Shown: positions 22,291 through 30,144 of the stretch, in pieces
Numbering within the stretch: position 1 is the first letter of the stretch
Layout: every line of letters starts with the position of its first letter
Assembly: GCA_021792795.1 (NCBI GenBank)
Contig: JAJYUB010000036.1
Location: 1-33,134 of the forward strand
Source of the DNA: Acidobacteriota bacterium
Lineage (GTDB): Bacteria; Acidobacteriota; Terriglobia; Terriglobales; Acidobacteriaceae
Length of the DNA stretch: 33,134 bases
Direction: 5' to 3'
The notes under the pieces: generated by a model
The model's database searches: none
What the model saw: the letters and a program-made list of their open reading frames with translations, nothing else
What the model was told of the DNA's origin: nothing
Translations under genes and position numbers: made by a program

Positions 22291-23799
22291 ATGCCGGATT
22301 ACTTACTATTTGAAGGACAAAACGCACATAAAACCTTCCTCACTTTTGCAGTGATGCTCGTGATCGTCACTACGGGGCTTGCTCACGCGCAATCGACATC
22401 TTCTCGTGGTCTGCCAGTCAGTACCTCCATCTATGATCGTACCCGTGTCGTTACGTCGCAGTGGTTCGCCGCGCCGCCAGAATCGGAAACATACAGCTAC
22501 GTCGAATCGTTGCTGCGCCTCGGCGTGGCGCAACGCGTGCGACATTGGGACTGGATGTTGGAGCTTGCCCAGCCCGCGCTGTTGGGCTTGCCGAACGATG
22601 CCGTCTCACCCTTACTGGCGCAAGGCCAACTGGGTCTGGGTGGGACCTACTATGCCGCAAATGGTAACAATTCGTACCCTGCGGCTGCGTTTCTGAAACA
22701 AGGATTTTTGCGGTATCACTTCCACGGTACAGACAAAAATCTGCGGCTCGGTCGATTCGAGTTTATCGATGGCCTGGAGACACAACCTGTAAATCCGACG
22801 CTCAGTTGGCTGCAAACCAACCGCATCGCCCACCGATTGATCGGCAACTTCGGGTTCTCCGATGCCCAACGCAGCTTCGATGGCGTCGATGGTCATTACG
22901 GCGCGGGCGCATGGGACATAACTGCCATGGCTGGCCGCGCGGACCAAGGCGTCTACAACGTAAACGGCAATCCTGAACTGAATGTCGATATCCAGTACCT
23001 TGCCTTCAGCAAGTATGAATTCAAGCAGCATTTTTTGTGGCGCATTTTCGGTCTCGGCTATCATGACGGACGCACGGGAATCTTGAAGATCGACAACCGC
23101 CCGCTGCCCGTGCGACAGGCAGACCACAAAAACATTCGCCTTGGCGCCTATGGCGGCGACTTCATTACCGCCATTCCTGCCGGTCCGGGGAAGATGGATC
23201 TTCTGTTCTGGGGCGTGCTGCAAAATGGCAACTGGGGGACGCAAAACGACGGCGCGGGTGCTGCCGCAGTCGAGGGAGGCTATCGGCTGACCAAGGTTGC
23301 GACCGCTCCATGGCTGCGAGCAGGATGGTTCCTGGGCAGCGGTGACAACCATCCCACGGACAACCGGCACAATACATTTTTCCAGGTACTGCCGACGCCC
23401 CGAATCTATGCGCGGTTCCCGTTCTATGACCTGATGGACAACAAGGACCGGTTCGTACAGCTCATCGACAATCCAACCAGGCGTCTGGAACTGCGCAGCG
23501 ACCTCCACTGGCTGCAGTTGGCTTCCAACAAAGACCTTTGGTATTTAGGGGGTGGGGCCTTTGACGACAAAGTCTTCGGCTATGTAGGTCGGCCCAGCAA
23601 TGGGCATTCCTCGTTTGCAATCGTCAATGATGTCAGCGCCGATTGGCAGGCGACGAAGACCGTGGCCCTGAATTTCTACTACGCGCATGCCTCGGGTAAG
23701 AGTGTCATCGCGTCCATCTATCCCGTCGATCGCAATGCCCAGTTTGGCTACGTGGAGATGGTGTATCACTGGGGCGCTTCACAGAGGGCAGTTCATTAG
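22291..23799 (+). CDS. outer-membrane beta-barrel protein, alginate-export (AlgE-like) type
   Basis: About 502 residues. A signal peptide KTFLTFAVMLVIVTTGLAHA ends near residue 33. The mature part is rich in aromatic, Gly, Asp and Asn residues in alternating strands (for example FLRYHFHGTDKNLRLGRFEF, AFSKYEFKQHFLWRIFGLGY) and ends with GYVEMVYHWGASQRAVH, as in large outer-membrane barrels of the alginate-export domain family. In non-producers these proteins act as general porins or are found beside efflux and stress genes. The start at 22291 is uncertain because AAGGA touches the ATG. Divergent from an antiporter. Family assignment is by pattern and memory only. Confidence 0.7.
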   Translation: MPDYLLFEGQNAHKTFLTFAVMLVIVTTGLAHAQSTSSRGLPVSTSIYDRTRVVTSQWFAAPPESETYSYVESLLRLGVAQRVRHWDWMLELAQPALLGLPNDAVSPLLAQGQLGLGGTYYAANGNNSYPAAAFLKQGFLRYHFHGTDKNLRLGRFEFIDGLETQPVNPTLSWLQTNRIAHRLIGNFGFSDAQRSFDGVDGHYGAGAWDITAMAGRADQGVYNVNGNPELNVDIQYLAFSKYEFKQHFLWRIFGLGYHDGRTGILKIDNRPLPVRQADHKNIRLGAYGGDFITAIPAGPGKMDLLFWGVLQNGNWGTQNDGAGAAAVEGGYRLTKVATAPWLRAGWFLGSGDNHPTDNRHNTFFQVLPTPRIYARFPFYDLMDNKDRFVQLIDNPTRRLELRSDLHWLQLASNKDLWYLGGGAFDDKVFGYVGRPSNGHSSFAIVNDVSADWQATKTVALNFYYAHASGKSVIASIYPVDRNAQFGYVEMVYHWGASQRAVH

Positions 23800-23812
23800 G
23801 GCGTGCCCCTAA

Positions 23813-24058
23813 AATAAGGACATCGTACAGCCCGAAGTCGAGTTGAACTTCCACAACAAGGATGACCCATCGCGCAGAATAGAGTCGGGCCTCTCGGACC
23901 TGGATACCGGTATCCGCCTGCGTTATGAAATCAGTCGTAAACTCGCGCAATATATTGGTTTTGCTTACAGCGGGAAGTATGGCGATACGGCCAGCTACGC
24001 GCGCCGGACGGGAGAGACCACCAGCGATCCTCGCTTCGTATTCGGCTTACGACTCTGA
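23813..24058 (+). pseudogene. C-terminal fragment of a CopB-like copper resistance protein
   Basis: 81 codons open from a TAA at 23810. They read DIVQPEVELNF, SGLSDLDTGIRLRYEI, KLAQYIGFAYSGKYGDTA, ARRTGETTSDPRFVFGLRL and a stop, the characteristic last strands of the outer-membrane copper protein CopB (PF05275). The rest of the protein, normally over 200 residues, is absent; the upstream DNA is instead the end of the barrel gene at 22291. No start with a ribosome site is present. It is therefore a truncated remnant created by a deletion or insertion at about 23800-23815. Confidence 0.75.
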
Positions 24059-24130
24059 TACTGAGAGGCACTTTGATGCCCCGTATAATAATTGGCGCGA
24101 TTGTAGATACTTCATTACGCTTCAGAATCT

Positions 24131-24265
24131 ATGGAGGGTTTCCCTGCTGGATTTGTAATAGCGGTCGTTCTCATGTTGGGGGCTGTGTTCCTCTGCGTTC
24201 GCTTTGGCCTGATGGACCCGCGGGCAGACATACCGACCAACTTTCCTGGAACGAATGAGTCCTGA
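24131..24265 (+). pseudogene. short membrane-anchor ORF, possible remnant of a cytochrome c-type protein
   Basis: 44 codons: a short start, a membrane helix FVIAVVLMLGAVFLCVRFGL and then MDPRADIPTNFPGTNES before the stop. The phrase following the helix resembles the N-terminal anchor region of small c-type cytochromes often encoded after copper-resistance genes, but the heme part is missing. There is no good ribosome site. I regard it as a fragment that fits with the neighbouring CopB remnant. The identification is from memory and weak. The rest of 24059-24319 shows nothing else recognisable. Confidence 0.3.
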
Positions 24266-24387
24266 CAATGCCAATTCTTGGGTTGAGCGTGAGAATTCGG
24301 AAGCGGGATGGCTAATCTAGAGCATTTTTAATTTAAGTATCTACATTTTATGCGATAATCGTCCTGTCCTTCAAAGGGAGGGCCTGG

Positions 24388-24789
24388 ATGCAATCGTATT
24401 CGCAGGATTTGCGTGATCGTGTGCTTCGAGCGCTGGCCCGTGGGGATCGCCCCTCGGCGGTGGCGCGGCGCTTTGAGGTCAGCCGCTTCTACGTTTATCA
24501 AGTGCGGGACCGGGAGCGCGAGACCGGCGTGCGGAGCAGTTTTCCGATCGGAGGTCATCGCCGGTCTCGGCTGGAGGAAGCGGAAACGGTTTTGCGCCGC
24601 TGGATCGCAGCCGAGCCGGGGCTGACGCTGGAGGAGTTGCGCGAGCGCTTGGCGTTGCAGGGAATTGCGACCAAAATTGGCGCTCTTTGGCACCAGTTGA
24701 ACAAGTGGAACCTGACCTTCAAAAAAAACGCTGCACGCCAGCGAGCAAGAGCGCGAGGACGTGCAGGCGGCGCGGCGCGCATGGAGTGA
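24388..24789 (+). CDS. IS630 transposase, N-terminal frame
   Basis: 133 residues. MQSYSQDLRDRVLRALARGD and AVARRFEVSRFYVYQV form the first helix-turn-helix, and LTLEELRERLALQG with TKIGALWHQLNKWNLTF the second; together they bind the terminal repeats. The frame reaches an A8 run at 24721-24728 and then continues for 20 codons that look unnatural (Arg/Ala-rich). Moving by one base at the run gives TFKKTLHASEQERED, the normal continuation in this family. So the full transposase requires a +1-type shift or polymerase slippage at the run. Confidence 0.88.
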   Translation: MQSYSQDLRDRVLRALARGDRPSAVARRFEVSRFYVYQVRDRERETGVRSSFPIGGHRRSRLEEAETVLRRWIAAEPGLTLEELRERLALQGIATKIGALWHQLNKWNLTFKKNAARQRARARGRAGGAARME

Positions 24790-25327
24790 AGCGCAACCGG
24801 CGATGGACGTCGAGAAGCTTGTATTTATTGACGAGACCTGGGCCACGACCAACATGACGCGAAGCCATGGCCGTGCCCCCAGAGGCACTCGCTGCATCGG
24901 TTCGGCGCCCCTCGGCAACTGGCAAACGACGACCTTTGTCGCCGGCCTGCGCCGCCAGGAACTGACCGCTCCCATGGTGGTGGACGGACCCATGGACGGT
25001 GAGTTGTTCGTGGCTTGGGTGGAGCAGTTCCTGTGCCCCACGCTGCACACAGGCGACATCGTTGTCCTCGACAATCTCAGCAGCCATAAAGTGGATGGAG
25101 TTCAGCAAGCCATCGCCCTGGCCGGTGCCACCGTGCTCTATCTGCCGCCCTATTCGCCCGATCTGAACCCCATCGAAAAACTCTTTTCCAAACTCAAGAC
25201 ACTGCTCCGAAAAGCGGCCAAGCGGTCCACCGAAGAACTCTGGCAAGAGATCGGCCAACTGCTCCTTACGGTCTCGCCAAGCGAGTGCGTCAACTACTTC
25301 GCTTCTTCTGGATATGTCAGTACTTAA
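24761..25327 (+). CDS. IS630 transposase, DDE catalytic frame
   Basis: Contains the catalytic triad: Asp in LVFIDETWATTNM, Asp in DIVVLDNLSSHKVDG and Glu in YLPPYSPDLNPIEKLFSKLK, which defines the DDE domain that cuts and joins the element ends. The biologically meaningful frame begins at the A8 run (about 24728) as a continuation of the upstream frame. An independent start at 24761 has no convincing ribosome site. The protein ends inside the IS, 13 bases before its right end. Confidence 0.9.
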   Translation: MQAARRAWSEAQPAMDVEKLVFIDETWATTNMTRSHGRAPRGTRCIGSAPLGNWQTTTFVAGLRRQELTAPMVVDGPMDGELFVAWVEQFLCPTLHTGDIVVLDNLSSHKVDGVQQAIALAGATVLYLPPYSPDLNPIEKLFSKLKTLLRKAAKRSTEELWQEIGQLLLTVSPSECVNYFASSGYVST

Positions 25328-25409
25328 ATTAAATACGCTCTAGCTGAACTAGATGTTTGGTCCCGGAGATAGATGGTGCATGCTTTACTGAACGCCAGAA
25401 GGAGGCACT

Positions 25410-25454
25410 ATGGGACAGGTTCTACACGGGTGCGCCCGCACGACAGAGGCAGTC
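25410..25454 (+). pseudogene. first 15 codons of an IS481-type transposase
   Basis: The reading MGQVLHGCARTTEAV, with GGAGG at 25401-25405, is the conserved start of a group of IS481-family transposases as I remember them. After Val the sequence is unrelated and the frame soon stops, so only the first codons and the ribosome site survive. The remnant directly adjoins the 3' end of the TlpA-like gene, suggesting that an insertion or deletion there removed DNA beyond the sulfur operon. The rest of 25343-25458 holds nothing recognisable. Confidence 0.55.
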
Positions 25455-25458
25455 CCCT

Positions 25459-26004
25459 TCAGTGTGGTTGTAGAAGATTTCGCACCTCGTTCTGCATGGT
25501 GTTGAGGTCGGTGGCTCCCTGATGCTCAAAGCGTACTGTTCCCTTCACATCGATTAGAAAGGTGACGGGAAGGCCGAGAATGCCGCCATACAATTCTCCG
25601 AGTTTCTCGTCTCCCATCACCACCGGATAATTCAATCCGTATTTCCGGTATGCGATGCGTACTGGTTGTGGATCATCGTCCATGGAAACTCCGATGACTT
25701 GCAACCCTTGCCCGCCGTACTCTCGCCGCCACGCAACAAAGCGCGGCATCTCGGCAAGACAAGGACCGCGCCACGTTGCCCAAAAGTTGAGCAGGACAAC
25801 TTTACCGTGATACTTCGCCAGGTGGATTTGTCGATGATCGAGGTCCGTCAGTGAGAAGTCTGGCGCGCGACGGTTTACAAGGGAGGATGGAGTGCCCGTT
25901 CCTGCGTAAAGACGAGTCCTCAAACCGAGCAGAAGCAGCGCCACCATCATCCAGAGGACGATACGTTTTGCATTCAAGAGAGGATTGCCACTCAGCAGCA
26001 GCAT
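25459..26004 (-). CDS. TlpA/ResA-like thioredoxin-fold protein with altered active site
   Basis: 181 residues. An N-terminal membrane anchor or signal (KRIVLWMMVALLLLGL), then a periplasmic AhpC/TSA-TlpA fold: RAPDFSLTDLDHRQIHLAKY, VVLLNFWATWRGPCLAEMP, QVIGVSMDDDP and the cis-Pro loop GLPVTFLID. The family active site is WCxPC; here it reads WRGPC, so Arg79 replaces the first cysteine while Cys82 remains. The codon is CGC (bases 25768-25770 on the minus strand), one change from TGC. The protein cannot do normal dithiol exchange; a monothiol or binding role, or loss of function, is possible. Last gene of the sulfur operon, 3 bp after the rhodanese stop. Confidence 0.85.
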   Translation of the reverse strand: MLLLSGNPLLNAKRIVLWMMVALLLLGLRTRLYAGTGTPSSLVNRRAPDFSLTDLDHRQIHLAKYHGKVVLLNFWATWRGPCLAEMPRFVAWRREYGGQGLQVIGVSMDDDPQPVRIAYRKYGLNYPVVMGDEKLGELYGGILGLPVTFLIDVKGTVRFEHQGATDLNTMQNEVRNLLQPH

Positions 26005-26007
26005 CGT

Positions 26008-26520
26008 TTATCGTCCCTGGGCAACCGGATACCCCTTGTTGACCCAATCGACGCCAAAGTTATCCGCGAGGTAGAGCGCCTTGACATGGGTGAAACCGAG
26101 AGCACGCAACTGCTGGTAGGCGGGCCGAATGTTCGGGCACTTATTCCACGGACAGCATCCGCAATAAATAACAAGAAACGTATCCCGCTGCAATACCTTC
26201 ACTCGATCTCGAAGCGCTTGCAGCCCTGCCTCTTGCCCCGCCGCTCCGGCGTACTCCGATCCGGGAATATGCGCCTCCGAGTACAGGACGTGCGAGCCAA
26301 CCTGCAGGATCAAGGGTTTCTCTCCGTTGGAAGAGCGCAGGATTTGCACGAGTTCCTTCGGCTGCAATAACTCCGCTGCGGGGATCTCCGTATCTGCTAA
26401 AGACGTCGGCGCAGCGTGTACTGCTGATCCCGATGTCTGGGCGTGTGTGGTCGCACAAAGGGCGGCGAGCAGTGTTATCGCGCATATCACTATGCCAGAC
26501 TGGAGAGAATAGTTTTTCAT
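26008..26520 (-). CDS. secreted rhodanese-like sulfurtransferase
   Basis: 170 residues. Signal peptide SGIVICAITLLAALCATTHA with cleavage near residue 27. The rhodanese domain has LILQVGSHVLYSEAHIPGSE and the active-site loop YCGCCPWNKCPN, with Cys120 in the nucleophile position and further cysteines 122, 123 and 128. This Cys-rich loop is found in a subgroup of periplasmic rhodaneses. It would move sulfane sulfur between thiols in the periplasm. The ATG at 26520 follows GAGGTG; upstream in-frame codons are unlikely. It belongs to a minus-strand operon, 99 bp after the DsrE-like gene. Confidence 0.85.
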   Translation of the reverse strand: MKNYSLQSGIVICAITLLAALCATTHAQTSGSAVHAAPTSLADTEIPAAELLQPKELVQILRSSNGEKPLILQVGSHVLYSEAHIPGSEYAGAAGQEAGLQALRDRVKVLQRDTFLVIYCGCCPWNKCPNIRPAYQQLRALGFTHVKALYLADNFGVDWVNKGYPVAQGR

Positions 26521-26619
26521 GACGAACACCTCATTTTCTGGATCGAAATGCAGAGAATCCCCTTGTCGTGTGCCGATGCCGAGCAAGACAGAAGTCACAG
26601 TCCACCGCCATCAAGAACT

Positions 26620-26970
26620 TCAGAAGACTATGACTTGATCGGCTTCCTGTGTCCAGCCGGTCAACTCGCTCATGGTGCTTCGGTGAGCGCCTTCCAAGAT
26701 CGCTTCGGGTTTGATGCCCCGCGCATCCATGCAGCTCCCGCACACACCAATCGCGCAGTGCTTCAACGCAAGGATTTTCAGCATTCTCTCAATGTTGTAA
26801 TATCCGTTCGGCGTCGTCTGCCCCGCAATTCCACATGCCGCGGCATCTCCGATCAAAAATATCTTAACGGTATTTTTCTCGTCTTTGGCCAGTTCATTCG
26901 CCAGCCGAAGGCCGTTGTAACTGCGTTCGGTACCGTACGGTGGATCGTTCAGAATCAGTAGATACTTCAT
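26620..26970 (-). CDS. DsrE/DsrF-like sulfur carrier protein
   Basis: 116 residues with the DsrE fold: MKYLLILNDPPYGTERSYNG, LRLANELAKDEKNTVKIFLI, GDAAACGIAG and the conserved cysteine loop IGVCGSCMDARGI (Cys77, Cys80). Such small cytoplasmic proteins carry persulfide sulfur between desulfurases, rhodaneses and acceptors. It lies 27 bp downstream of the cysteine desulfurase gene, which could load it. Complete and well conserved. Confidence 0.88.
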   Translation of the reverse strand: MKYLLILNDPPYGTERSYNGLRLANELAKDEKNTVKIFLIGDAAACGIAGQTTPNGYYNIERMLKILALKHCAIGVCGSCMDARGIKPEAILEGAHRSTMSELTGWTQEADQVIVF

Positions 26971-26997
26971 GGATTTCCTTTCGCATGCTTGAGGTTG

Positions 26998-28113
26998 TTA
27001 GCCGAGAATCTCTTTCAGTTGCCGCACAACGACTTCGATTTCCTCCTCGGTCGTCGTGCGACCCAGGCTGAACCGAATCGCGCCCATGCCAGTCTGCGCG
27101 GAAACTCGCATTGCCTTCAGAACGGGGGATAGCTCGATCGAACCGGCGTGACAGGCCGACCCCGTTGAGGCAGCCACCCCATCCAAGGCGTGCAGAATCT
27201 CCGTCCCAACCTTGCCGGGAAAACTGACATTCAGAGTGTTCGGCAAACGGTCCGCCGGATGCCCGTTGAGAACTACGCGGTCGTCGAACTCCTCGGTCAA
27301 TCGGCGCCAAAACATGTCTCTCAGTTCCTGGATTGACTGCCTGTCGATCCAGGATTCGGCCAGTTCACAAGCAGCGCCGAGGCCCACGTCAAGCAGAACG
27401 TTCTCCGTACCCGCACGGCGGCCTGCTTCATGCCCAGCGCCATGGATCAGCGGTTCGAGTTGAATTCCAGCGCGAATATACAGCGCGCCAACGCCTTTCG
27501 GACCGTAGAGTTTGTGTCCAGCTACGGACAAGAGATCGACACCCAGATATCCTACCTTTATTGGGATCTTTCCGACAGACTGGGCGGCATCGGTATGGAA
27601 CACGATTCCGTGCTCGCGAGCAATATGGCTGATCTCCGCAATGGGTTGAATGGTGCCCACCTCGTTATTGGCGTGCATTACGGAAATCAGGACCGTGGTC
27701 GGTGTCACCGCGCGCCGCACATCTTCCGGGTCAACACGTCCGAAGGTGTCCACTGGCAGGAAGGTAACCGTCGCCCCGAGCCGTTCCAGAAAGCGGCAGG
27801 GGTTGATGACCGCAGGGTGCTCGATCTGCGTTGTGATGATGTGGAGGTGCGCAGTTTGCCGGGCGAAGAAGACTCCTTTCAATGCGTGATTGTTCGCTTC
27901 GCTACCTCCGCTGGTGAAGACAATCTCTCTGGCGTCGCAGCCCAAAAGGTGGGCGACTTGTGCCCGCGCCTTCCCAACAGCCTCTCGCGCGGGTCTCCCT
28001 GCCCAGTGATCGCTCGATGGATTCCCAAACGGACTATCCAGCACCGTTCGCATCGCAGCGGCAACCTCGGGCGCTACCGGCGTGCTCGCATTGAAGTCAA
28101 GGTAGATTTGCAT
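26998..28113 (-). CDS. cysteine desulfurase (NifS/IscS family)
   Basis: A 371-residue PLP enzyme releasing sulfur from cysteine as an enzyme-bound persulfide. Visible: start MQIYLDFNASTPVAPEV, FTSGGSEANNHALKG, His99 in QIEHPAV, HTDAAQSVGKIP (Asp175), Schiff-base Lys201 in SVAGHKLYGPKG, and the mobile loop with catalytic Cys321 in ASTGSACHAG. The ATG at 28113 matches the family start; a TTG seven codons earlier is possible. It is placed between the flavoprotein and the DsrE-like gene, 26-27 bp from each. No Fe-S scaffold gene is nearby, so a role in sulfane-sulfur supply within this operon is more likely than general Fe-S assembly. Confidence 0.93.
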   Translation of the reverse strand: MQIYLDFNASTPVAPEVAAAMRTVLDSPFGNPSSDHWAGRPAREAVGKARAQVAHLLGCDAREIVFTSGGSEANNHALKGVFFARQTAHLHIITTQIEHPAVINPCRFLERLGATVTFLPVDTFGRVDPEDVRRAVTPTTVLISVMHANNEVGTIQPIAEISHIAREHGIVFHTDAAQSVGKIPIKVGYLGVDLLSVAGHKLYGPKGVGALYIRAGIQLEPLIHGAGHEAGRRAGTENVLLDVGLGAACELAESWIDRQSIQELRDMFWRRLTEEFDDRVVLNGHPADRLPNTLNVSFPGKVGTEILHALDGVAASTGSACHAGSIELSPVLKAMRVSAQTGMGAIRFSLGRTTTEEEIEVVVRQLKEILG

Positions 28114-28139
28114 ACTGTTTCTCGCATTTCGCAACCGGA

Positions 28140-29354
28140 TTACCAGCCAAAATGAACCGACGGCAAATCATGCCGGACCTTGGCCAGGTAGTACCGCTCA
28201 AAAGCAATCTTCATGTACCTTGCCCACTTTGCGCGTTTTGTAACGATCTTGTTGCGCGGAGGTAGAAACGGATCTGCCGACATATAAAATGCAGTGTCGC
28301 CCGCATCCGCAATACAGGTCATTGGCAATGTCAGACCATCCAACATTTTGCCGCCGGAGAACTCCGCCGCAACATTGCGCGCGGCAATCCGGGCCATCGA
28401 TTCGCTCAGGTGCCCCGTTTTCGGAACTGCGACCGGCACCGGGGTCACGCCGGGCGGAGCGATAGCAACCGCTACGCCGGCGGCGTAGATGTTTCCAAAT
28501 TTTGCGCTGGACAAGTGCGGCGTTACGGGAATAAATCCCTTCGCATTGCCCAGGCCCTCGACCGCGCGGACGAATGGGCTGCCGAGAAACGCCGGAATTA
28601 CCAGCGAGAAATCGAATGGCAGTTCTGTGTTGTCTGCCAAGGTGAGGCTGCCCGGTCGTGCCTCGACAATTTTGGCATTTACCGTACTGTCGATGTGGCG
28701 TTCCGCGAACTCGTCCTGAATCATTCGAGGAGATGCGCCAATGCCCCCAACGCCGAAGTGACCTAGATACGGCTCGGGCGTCACGAAGGCAAGCGAAAAG
28801 CGATGGCGCTTCCTTGCCCGTTTCAGCACCGTATCGATCATCATCACCAACTCGTATGCCGGGCCGATGCAACTTGCTCCCGCCACCGCGCCGATCACGA
28901 TGCGTCCCGAATCCGACGCCAGCACTTTCGCCAGGGCATTCCGTGACTGAACCGCTTCATCGATCGTAAAGGTGGAATGGATGTGCCCATACTTCGGATC
29001 AAGACCGGGGACTGCTGCATAATCCAGCTCCGCACCTGGACAGAGAATGAGGGCGTCGTATGGAAATTTCGCCGAAGACGTTCGGACCTCTCCCCGTTGA
29101 GGGTCGAGTTCCTTCACTTCATCCTGCACAAAACGTATCCGCCGACGTTGGAGCGGCCCATCCAGGGGGACCTGTAGCTGCGATGGATCGCGCCAACCCA
29201 TGATAACCCACAGCAGCGAAGGCATGAACGTAAATGCCGCATCCCGCGAGATCACCGTGATCTCGGCATCTCGCGGAAGCCTCCTACGAAGCTCATAGGC
29301 TGCGTTGATTCCACCAAATGACCCGCCAACCACCACGACTCTCTTTTTGTCCAT
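28140..29354 (-). CDS. sulfide:quinone oxidoreductase-like flavoprotein
   Basis: 404 residues. FAD-binding start KRVVVVGGSFGGINAAYELR, second nucleotide site around IVIGAVAGASCIGPAYELV, and the closing FAD motif FGNIYAAGVAVAI. Cysteines 105, 162 and 347 (MTCIADAGD) are candidates for the redox-active pair of the SQR/flavocytochrome c family. The C-terminal ARYMKIAFERYYLAKV is an amphipathic helix suited to the membrane surface. It probably oxidises sulfide and passes electrons to quinone, making persulfide for its neighbours. An NDH-2-like role is an alternative. The ATG at 29354 follows AAGGCGGG; a GTG two codons earlier is possible. Confidence 0.82.
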   Translation of the reverse strand: MDKKRVVVVGGSFGGINAAYELRRRLPRDAEITVISRDAAFTFMPSLLWVIMGWRDPSQLQVPLDGPLQRRRIRFVQDEVKELDPQRGEVRTSSAKFPYDALILCPGAELDYAAVPGLDPKYGHIHSTFTIDEAVQSRNALAKVLASDSGRIVIGAVAGASCIGPAYELVMMIDTVLKRARKRHRFSLAFVTPEPYLGHFGVGGIGASPRMIQDEFAERHIDSTVNAKIVEARPGSLTLADNTELPFDFSLVIPAFLGSPFVRAVEGLGNAKGFIPVTPHLSSAKFGNIYAAGVAVAIAPPGVTPVPVAVPKTGHLSESMARIAARNVAAEFSGGKMLDGLTLPMTCIADAGDTAFYMSADPFLPPRNKIVTKRAKWARYMKIAFERYYLAKVRHDLPSVHFGW

Positions 29355-29396
29355 GCTCACCCGCCTTACCTCATTGACTCGGATCTTTCCAATGCT

Positions 29397-30077
29397 TCAA
29401 GGATGGATCGCGCGTTCCACGGGCAGCCCTCGCGCTTTCCAGTCCGGGAAACCACCTTCGAAACGGAGCGCGTTAAAACCCTTGGCTCGCAGGATGGCGA
29501 CAGCCTCGTCGGCAAGAACGCAATAGGGGCCGCGGCAGTACGCCACGATGGTCTTCTTTTTAGGAATTTCCTTCAATCGTGTTTCCAGTTCATTCACCGG
29601 GATTGACCGCGCGCTCCGGATGTGCCCCGCGCTGTATTCCTGCTCTGGGCGAACATCGAGTACAACTACGCTTCCTGCTTGGATCTGTCTCAGCAGATCC
29701 TCACAGGTGGTTGCTTCCAGGTCCTTGCGGTCTTTGAAGAAGTCCTCGACAATACGCTCGATTTCAGCAAGCTGCATCGCGCCAACCTCGCGCAGGTTCA
29801 GCCACAATCGCAGCACCTGCTCATCGCTCAAACGATACCAGGCATAGGTTCCTTGGCGGCGCACGTCTACAAGACGCGCGTTCCGAAGCACCTGGAGATG
29901 CTGCGAAGCATTGGCGATCGACATGCCAGTTTCCGCAGCAAGCTCCTCGACGGTTCTCTCGCTCTGGGCGAGAAGCTCGATAAGCTCTAGCCGACGGCCA
30001 CTCGAAAGCGCTTTACCGATGCGCGCGAATTCCTCGAACAGCTCAGTCTTGAATACTCGCTTGGTTAAGTTCTTCAT
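29397..30077 (-). CDS. ArsR-family regulator fused to a rhodanese domain
   Basis: 226 residues. The winged helix covers about residues 8-95, with RTVEELAAETGMSIANASQH as helix-turn-helix and RQGTYAWYRLSD as wing. The rhodanese domain (about 125-220) has VVVLDVRPEQEYSAGHI and the loop AYCRGPYC with catalytic Cys181 and Cys186, then EGGFPDWKARGLPV. Regulators of this fused type sense reactive sulfur. It heads the sulfur operon, 42 bp before the flavoprotein gene. The ATG at 30077 is chosen because the operator at 30084-30108 would otherwise lie inside the gene; the mRNA then has almost no leader. Confidence 0.9.
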   Translation of the reverse strand: MKNLTKRVFKTELFEEFARIGKALSSGRRLELIELLAQSERTVEELAAETGMSIANASQHLQVLRNARLVDVRRQGTYAWYRLSDEQVLRLWLNLREVGAMQLAEIERIVEDFFKDRKDLEATTCEDLLRQIQAGSVVVLDVRPEQEYSAGHIRSARSIPVNELETRLKEIPKKKTIVAYCRGPYCVLADEAVAILRAKGFNALRFEGGFPDWKARGLPVERAIHP

Positions 30078-30083
30078 GCCAAC

Positions 30084-30108
30084 ATATTCAATCATATACT
30101 TGAATATC
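30084..30108 (-). promoter_or_regulatory. ArsR-type operator upstream of the arsR-rhodanese operon
   Basis: Perfect inverted repeat ATATTCAA (30084-30091 and, as TTGAATAT, 30100-30107) with an 8-bp spacer. On the minus strand it reads GATATTCAAGTAT, one variable base, TGATTGA, then 10 bases to the ATG. The size and AT-rich symmetry are typical of ArsR/SmtB operators. A near-identical copy lies at 32433-32453. It most likely gives autorepression that is released when the regulator is modified by sulfur. Confidence 0.8.
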
Positions 30109-30144
30109 ACTCAAAAGTTTGTCGGAACTGGTTTGTTCCCCGCA

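Larger units (their letters stand above)
24320..25340 (+). mobile_element. complete IS630-family insertion sequence
   Basis: Terminal inverted repeats of 20 bp: left GAGCATTTTTAATTTAAGTA (24320-24339) and, on the opposite strand, the right end GAGCGTATTTAATTTAAGTA (25321-25340), 18 matches. The element is flanked by TA on both sides (24318-24319 and 25341-25342), the target duplication typical of IS630/Tc1 elements. It carries a transposase split in two overlapping frames. Removing it would rejoin gctaatcTA with gctgaac. Intact ends and intact catalytic residues suggest recent activity. Confidence 0.92.
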
